Position numbers and translations under genes: made by a program
Assembly (NCBI GenBank): GCA_002081555.1
Contig: KV921134.1
Location: 1-60,299, forward strand
Source: Protostelium mycophagum
Taxonomy: Eukaryota; Evosea; Variosea; Protosteliida; Protosteliaceae
DNA: 60,299 nt
Reading direction: 5' to 3'
Shown: piece after piece, positions 57,714-60,299 of the stretch
How the letters are laid out: each line of letters starts with the position of its first letter
How positions within the stretch are numbered: position 1 is the stretch's first letter
The notes under the pieces: generated by a model
The model's input: the letters and a program-made list of their open reading frames with translations, nothing else
Told to the model about the DNA's origin: nothing
Databases searched by the model: none

Positions 57714-57829
57714 ACGTGAATATTCGACATCAACACACAAATCATCCGATTCAAATACCATTGTATAAAGAATGTCGCGGGAGCGCGAAAACATCATGAT
57801 GTCAATATGAAAAAAAGCAAGTAATTACA

Positions 57830-58989
57830 TCACATGGTCAGAGCCATGTCATATGTTCTTTTTAGTTTCCGTATCTCTGCTTCTAATCCCTCTTCCCTCA
57901 ACCTCTGTAAAATCTGCTGTACCTCTACTATGTCGCTCTCGTATCCTACTCTTCTTCAGTTTATTTTTCTAGGAATATGTTTTGTTGGTATTTATATCTC
58001 AATAAATAAAATACAAATAAATACCTTGTGATGGGGTCAAATTACATATATATAGAGAGAATAAAGACTTGTTGTGCTGTACATATTCTTTGTTCATATC
58101 AAACATTCCTCTGACTAAGCTAGACACCGCTTTTGGGTCGTAGTTTGGTGTGAGGTCTTTCAATAATTGAAATGTCCTTTGTGAGATGTTCTGATGTGTT
58201 AATAATGAAGCCTCAAATCGAGACAAGATCTGTACGAGGAGGCTTCTATCTTTTGGAAGGACTCGTTCCTGTATATTTATAAGTTCTGTTTAAGGTAAGA
58301 GGAAGTAAGACCTACCAAATGTAGAAAAACAGATGATAGAATGTCCGCGCTCAATTTGAACCTCACGTAAATCGTCCCAAGCATGTTTATGTACTGAATA
58401 TCAGGTGTTTTACCCAGAGTGTCCACCACACCAAATAAATATTCATCGACGAGATTTAATAAATCATTATGCAGCTGATTCTGCAAACGGGAGCAGCATA
58501 TCTGATACACTGTGCTGTCCAGAATGTCAACAATAATTAAAACAGTATGATAGACCAATACGAACCGATTGAGATCCATCTGTGCGAAACGAAGATCATT
58601 GGGATTAGTCAATATGATGGCAAGAGAACGTTTTAATTCTGGCCACGTTTCGCTCTGATATCTGTCAAGTTATAAGTGTTCAGCCAGCAGCTCAACACTC
58701 ACTTGAGCTCTGAAATGCCGGACTGTTTGATCGGACAACGGATCTTCATGATCGGTCTCGTTAGAGTTGTCTCGGTCTCCATCGCCATTTCTGCTGCTGT
58801 TGATCGGGGAATGGAAAAGTGTCTCGAAATTAGCTGTGAATCTACAACGATCTTCTTAAAATTCAAATATATATTTGAATTTTAAAAACAGTTTCCGACA
58901 CTCAGATAGGCAGAATAATAGTCATTTCACTGCGATCTCATAGATCCAACGCAGGGTTGGAGGTGTGCAGGAATTACTCGAATGACCAT
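57830..58989 (-). CDS. Unknown helical protein
   Basis: Exons join in frame from a possible start MVIRVIPAHLQPCVG (58989) into FTANFETLFHSPINSSRNGD, an acidic stretch, and a long helical region (WPELKRSLAIILTNPNDLRF, LLNLVDEYLFGVVDTLGKTP, YVRFKLSADILSSVFLHL, QRTFQLLKDLTPNYDPKAVS). A last exon ends with an amphipathic coil (VEVQQILQRLREEGLEAEIR) and stops at 57830. The fold looks all-alpha, perhaps HEAT- or cullin-like, but no family can be named. The first exon is the least certain part. Confidence 0.55.
58856..58885. repeat. 30-bp perfect palindrome in an intron
   Basis: The half-site TTAAAATTCAAATAT is followed directly by its exact reverse complement, giving 30 bases of perfect dyad symmetry. 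It lies in the first intron of the minus-strand gene at 57830-58989, next to a GTTGTAGAT motif. Confidence 0.95.
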
Positions 58990-59091
58990 CCACTACATTA
59001 GACCTGCACAAAGGACATGGCTAAAATAAGGTTTGTGACTACCTGTTGTACCAAGTGCTGTTATGATGAAGGCTAATTTACATCTGTTTAT

Positions 59092-60091
59092 TTAGACGAG
59101 AGTTTGTTGTGTCCTTCGCGATGGTGAGGACAAATTCCAGCTGGGAAAGTCGCTCAGACCGAAACGCCCCTCCGCTTTATTTGCATTACTCTCCTTCTCT
59201 ATCTCTGCAGCGTTCTATCAATCATTCAGCACTATCGAGCTGTGCATTAGACTTACGATGAAACGTTTGGTGAGGTGATCCAATTTCACCTCCAAGATGT
59301 GAATGGTCTCCTTCAGTTTCTCAGCCTTGGCTTGTTCGGCTTGTGTGCATTTTATTTGTCTATCGTGCTCTAGTCTTACTAATCTGAGGTTTTCCTCTGC
59401 CTCCGCTCTAAGATTTGACTCCGCCTGGATGACTAAGAAATCGCGTCTAAGGTCTCAGACAAAAGATGGCTTACATTCATTTGATGTCGCAGAAGGGCGT
59501 TTTCTTTGTAGAGACAATCAATCTCGTGTTTTTGTTGTGCGATTTTGGCGTTCTGGTAAGTTTGTTCAAGAGATTTCAGATCGCTTGATTCTGAGTTGGA
59601 TTTTACAACATAGGATTTCTGTTCGTTATTAATCTCTTCCAGTCTTACGAGAATACGTACCTGCGTATCCTCATCACTTCCACTGGATTGTGGCTCCTCT
59701 TGTGTTGAGCTACTCAGGGATTCGTTATCATCGTCTTCTTCAGCGATTTCGGCTGGCGTTCAATTCAATAATCATTCCATAACCACAACGGATCCTTACC
59801 TGAAACCAAGATCTTCTTTGGTGTGCGTATTTTGGAAGGTGTTTTGGTTTTCATGTTTGTTTTAGATGAAAACCAATATGATGGGAGGAATACATCGAAC
59901 CATCCTGAAGCTTTTCTTGCAACTATCCTCCTACTGTGTGCTATAGGATAGTCTTCAGGTTCTATCAGGGCTAGAAACACAATGTATCCTCCCACGATCC
60001 CGAACAAAGAAAAACATCCTTTCTTGAAGTGAGGGCTATGTGTGATGATCCCTATGATTTGAGATACACGTGGGGAGCGAGTGAGTTCCAT
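59092..60091 (-). CDS. Single-pass membrane coiled-coil protein
   Basis: Starts MELTRSPRVSQIIGIITHSP (60091). One hydrophobic helix follows (CFSLFGIVGGYIVFLALIEP), then a basic segment with threonine-proline sites (KTKTPSKIRTPKKILVS). After an intron comes an acidic stretch (AEIAEEDDDNESLSSSTQEE) and a long coiled coil (VRILVRLEEINNEQKSYVVK, IDCLYKENALLRHQMNDLRR, AEAEENLRLVRLEHDRQIK). The last exon, NAAEIEKESNANKAEGRFGL, ends at 59092. Repeated TP sites next to a nuclear- or ER-membrane-type anchor could mean cell-cycle phosphorylation; this is inference. No family recognised. Confidence 0.6.
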
Positions 60092-60219
60092 CGTCCAAAG
60101 GTTTGTTCAGCAGAAAAATATTCGCGCCGAAGACTGAAAAGGTGCCATCGTCTACAACCAAAAATATTATTATTTCGCTGAAAATTCGAAGTACAACCGG
60201 TTTTGCTGGTTGTAGATGA

Positions 60220-60299
60220 TGTTTTGTGAAGGACAAGGGAGTGCACTGATGAAGACAACTCATCAAGGGCAACTGCACTACAAGAGGTTATTCTACTGC
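60220..60299 (+). CDS. Possible gene start running off the right edge
   Basis: An ATG at 60220 (or 60217) opens a frame that stays open to the last base and encodes MFCEGQGSALMKTTHQGQLH and a few more residues. It diverges from the coiled-coil gene, whose start is about 130 bp away, as at other divergent pairs here. Too short to identify; it may be chance. Confidence 0.3.

Overview
The window is nuclear DNA of a protist. Every confident gene is broken by many short spliceosomal introns (mostly about 38-70 nt, GT-AG), genes sit on both strands with very short gaps, and there are no bacterial operon signals. Cysteine-rich CTDC-type repeats behind a fibro-slime/PA14-like domain (22.9-25.8 kb) point to Amoebozoa. 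A divergent pair of ciliary genes (CYB5D1-like and RIB43A-like) suggests a lineage that still builds, or once built, a flagellum. A protosteloid or variosean amoeba would fit; the species is inference.

Layout: 1-82 is the 3' end of an unknown gene. 613-2944 (+) encodes a mitochondrial PARL-type rhomboid protease with an unusual C-terminal extension. 2966-17970 (-) is one giant gene (about 4,200 residues) combining a FYVE-like zinc finger, a DUF3638/DUF3645 ATPase-like core, EF-hands and Vps62-like C-terminal repeats. 18108-19280 (+) is a beta-hydroxyacid dehydrogenase that needs a frameshift. 19979-22579 (+) is a LisH-CTLH-WD40 protein, with a possible tiny membrane protein divergent from it. 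22878-25839 (+) is a fibro-slime/PA14 surface protein. 26001-28061 (-) is a lengsin/FluG-type glutamine synthetase and 28146-29211 (-) a CD2BP2/Lin1-like GYF splicing factor. 29633-30433 (-) is CYB5D1-like and 30532-31894 (+) RIB43A-like. 31993-32769 (-) is a small membrane protein and 32878-33715 (+) a HERP-like ubiquitin-domain protein. 34362-38180 (-) is XRN2/Rat1, 38361-38882 (+) a small single-pass membrane protein, and 38908-42410 (-) a UvrD/Srs2-type helicase. 42552-47438 (-) is a secreted, probably GPI-anchored G8/beta-helix/CHRD protein containing a 100-N assembly gap. 47654-51666 (-) is a GTF3C4-like TFIIIC subunit and 51776-55488 (+) a WDR27-like WD40 protein. The last 5 kb hold a multi-pass membrane protein, a small probably mitochondrial protein, an unknown protein, a coiled-coil single-pass membrane protein and a possible gene start at the right edge.

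The genes are mostly housekeeping (RNA decay, Pol III transcription, splicing, mitochondrial proteolysis, nitrogen and amino-acid metabolism) mixed with surface and ciliary genes. The most striking sequence-level observation is a 59-bp tandem duplication in the WDR27-like gene. It has the exact geometry of a newly created intron: the duplicated unit carries AG|GT, and removing one unit restores the reading frame. Other noteworthy points are an intronic 35-bp minisatellite, a GC-AG intron in the glutamine synthetase gene, intron-borne inverted repeats, and a 9-mer (GTTGTAGAT) far commoner than chance predicts.
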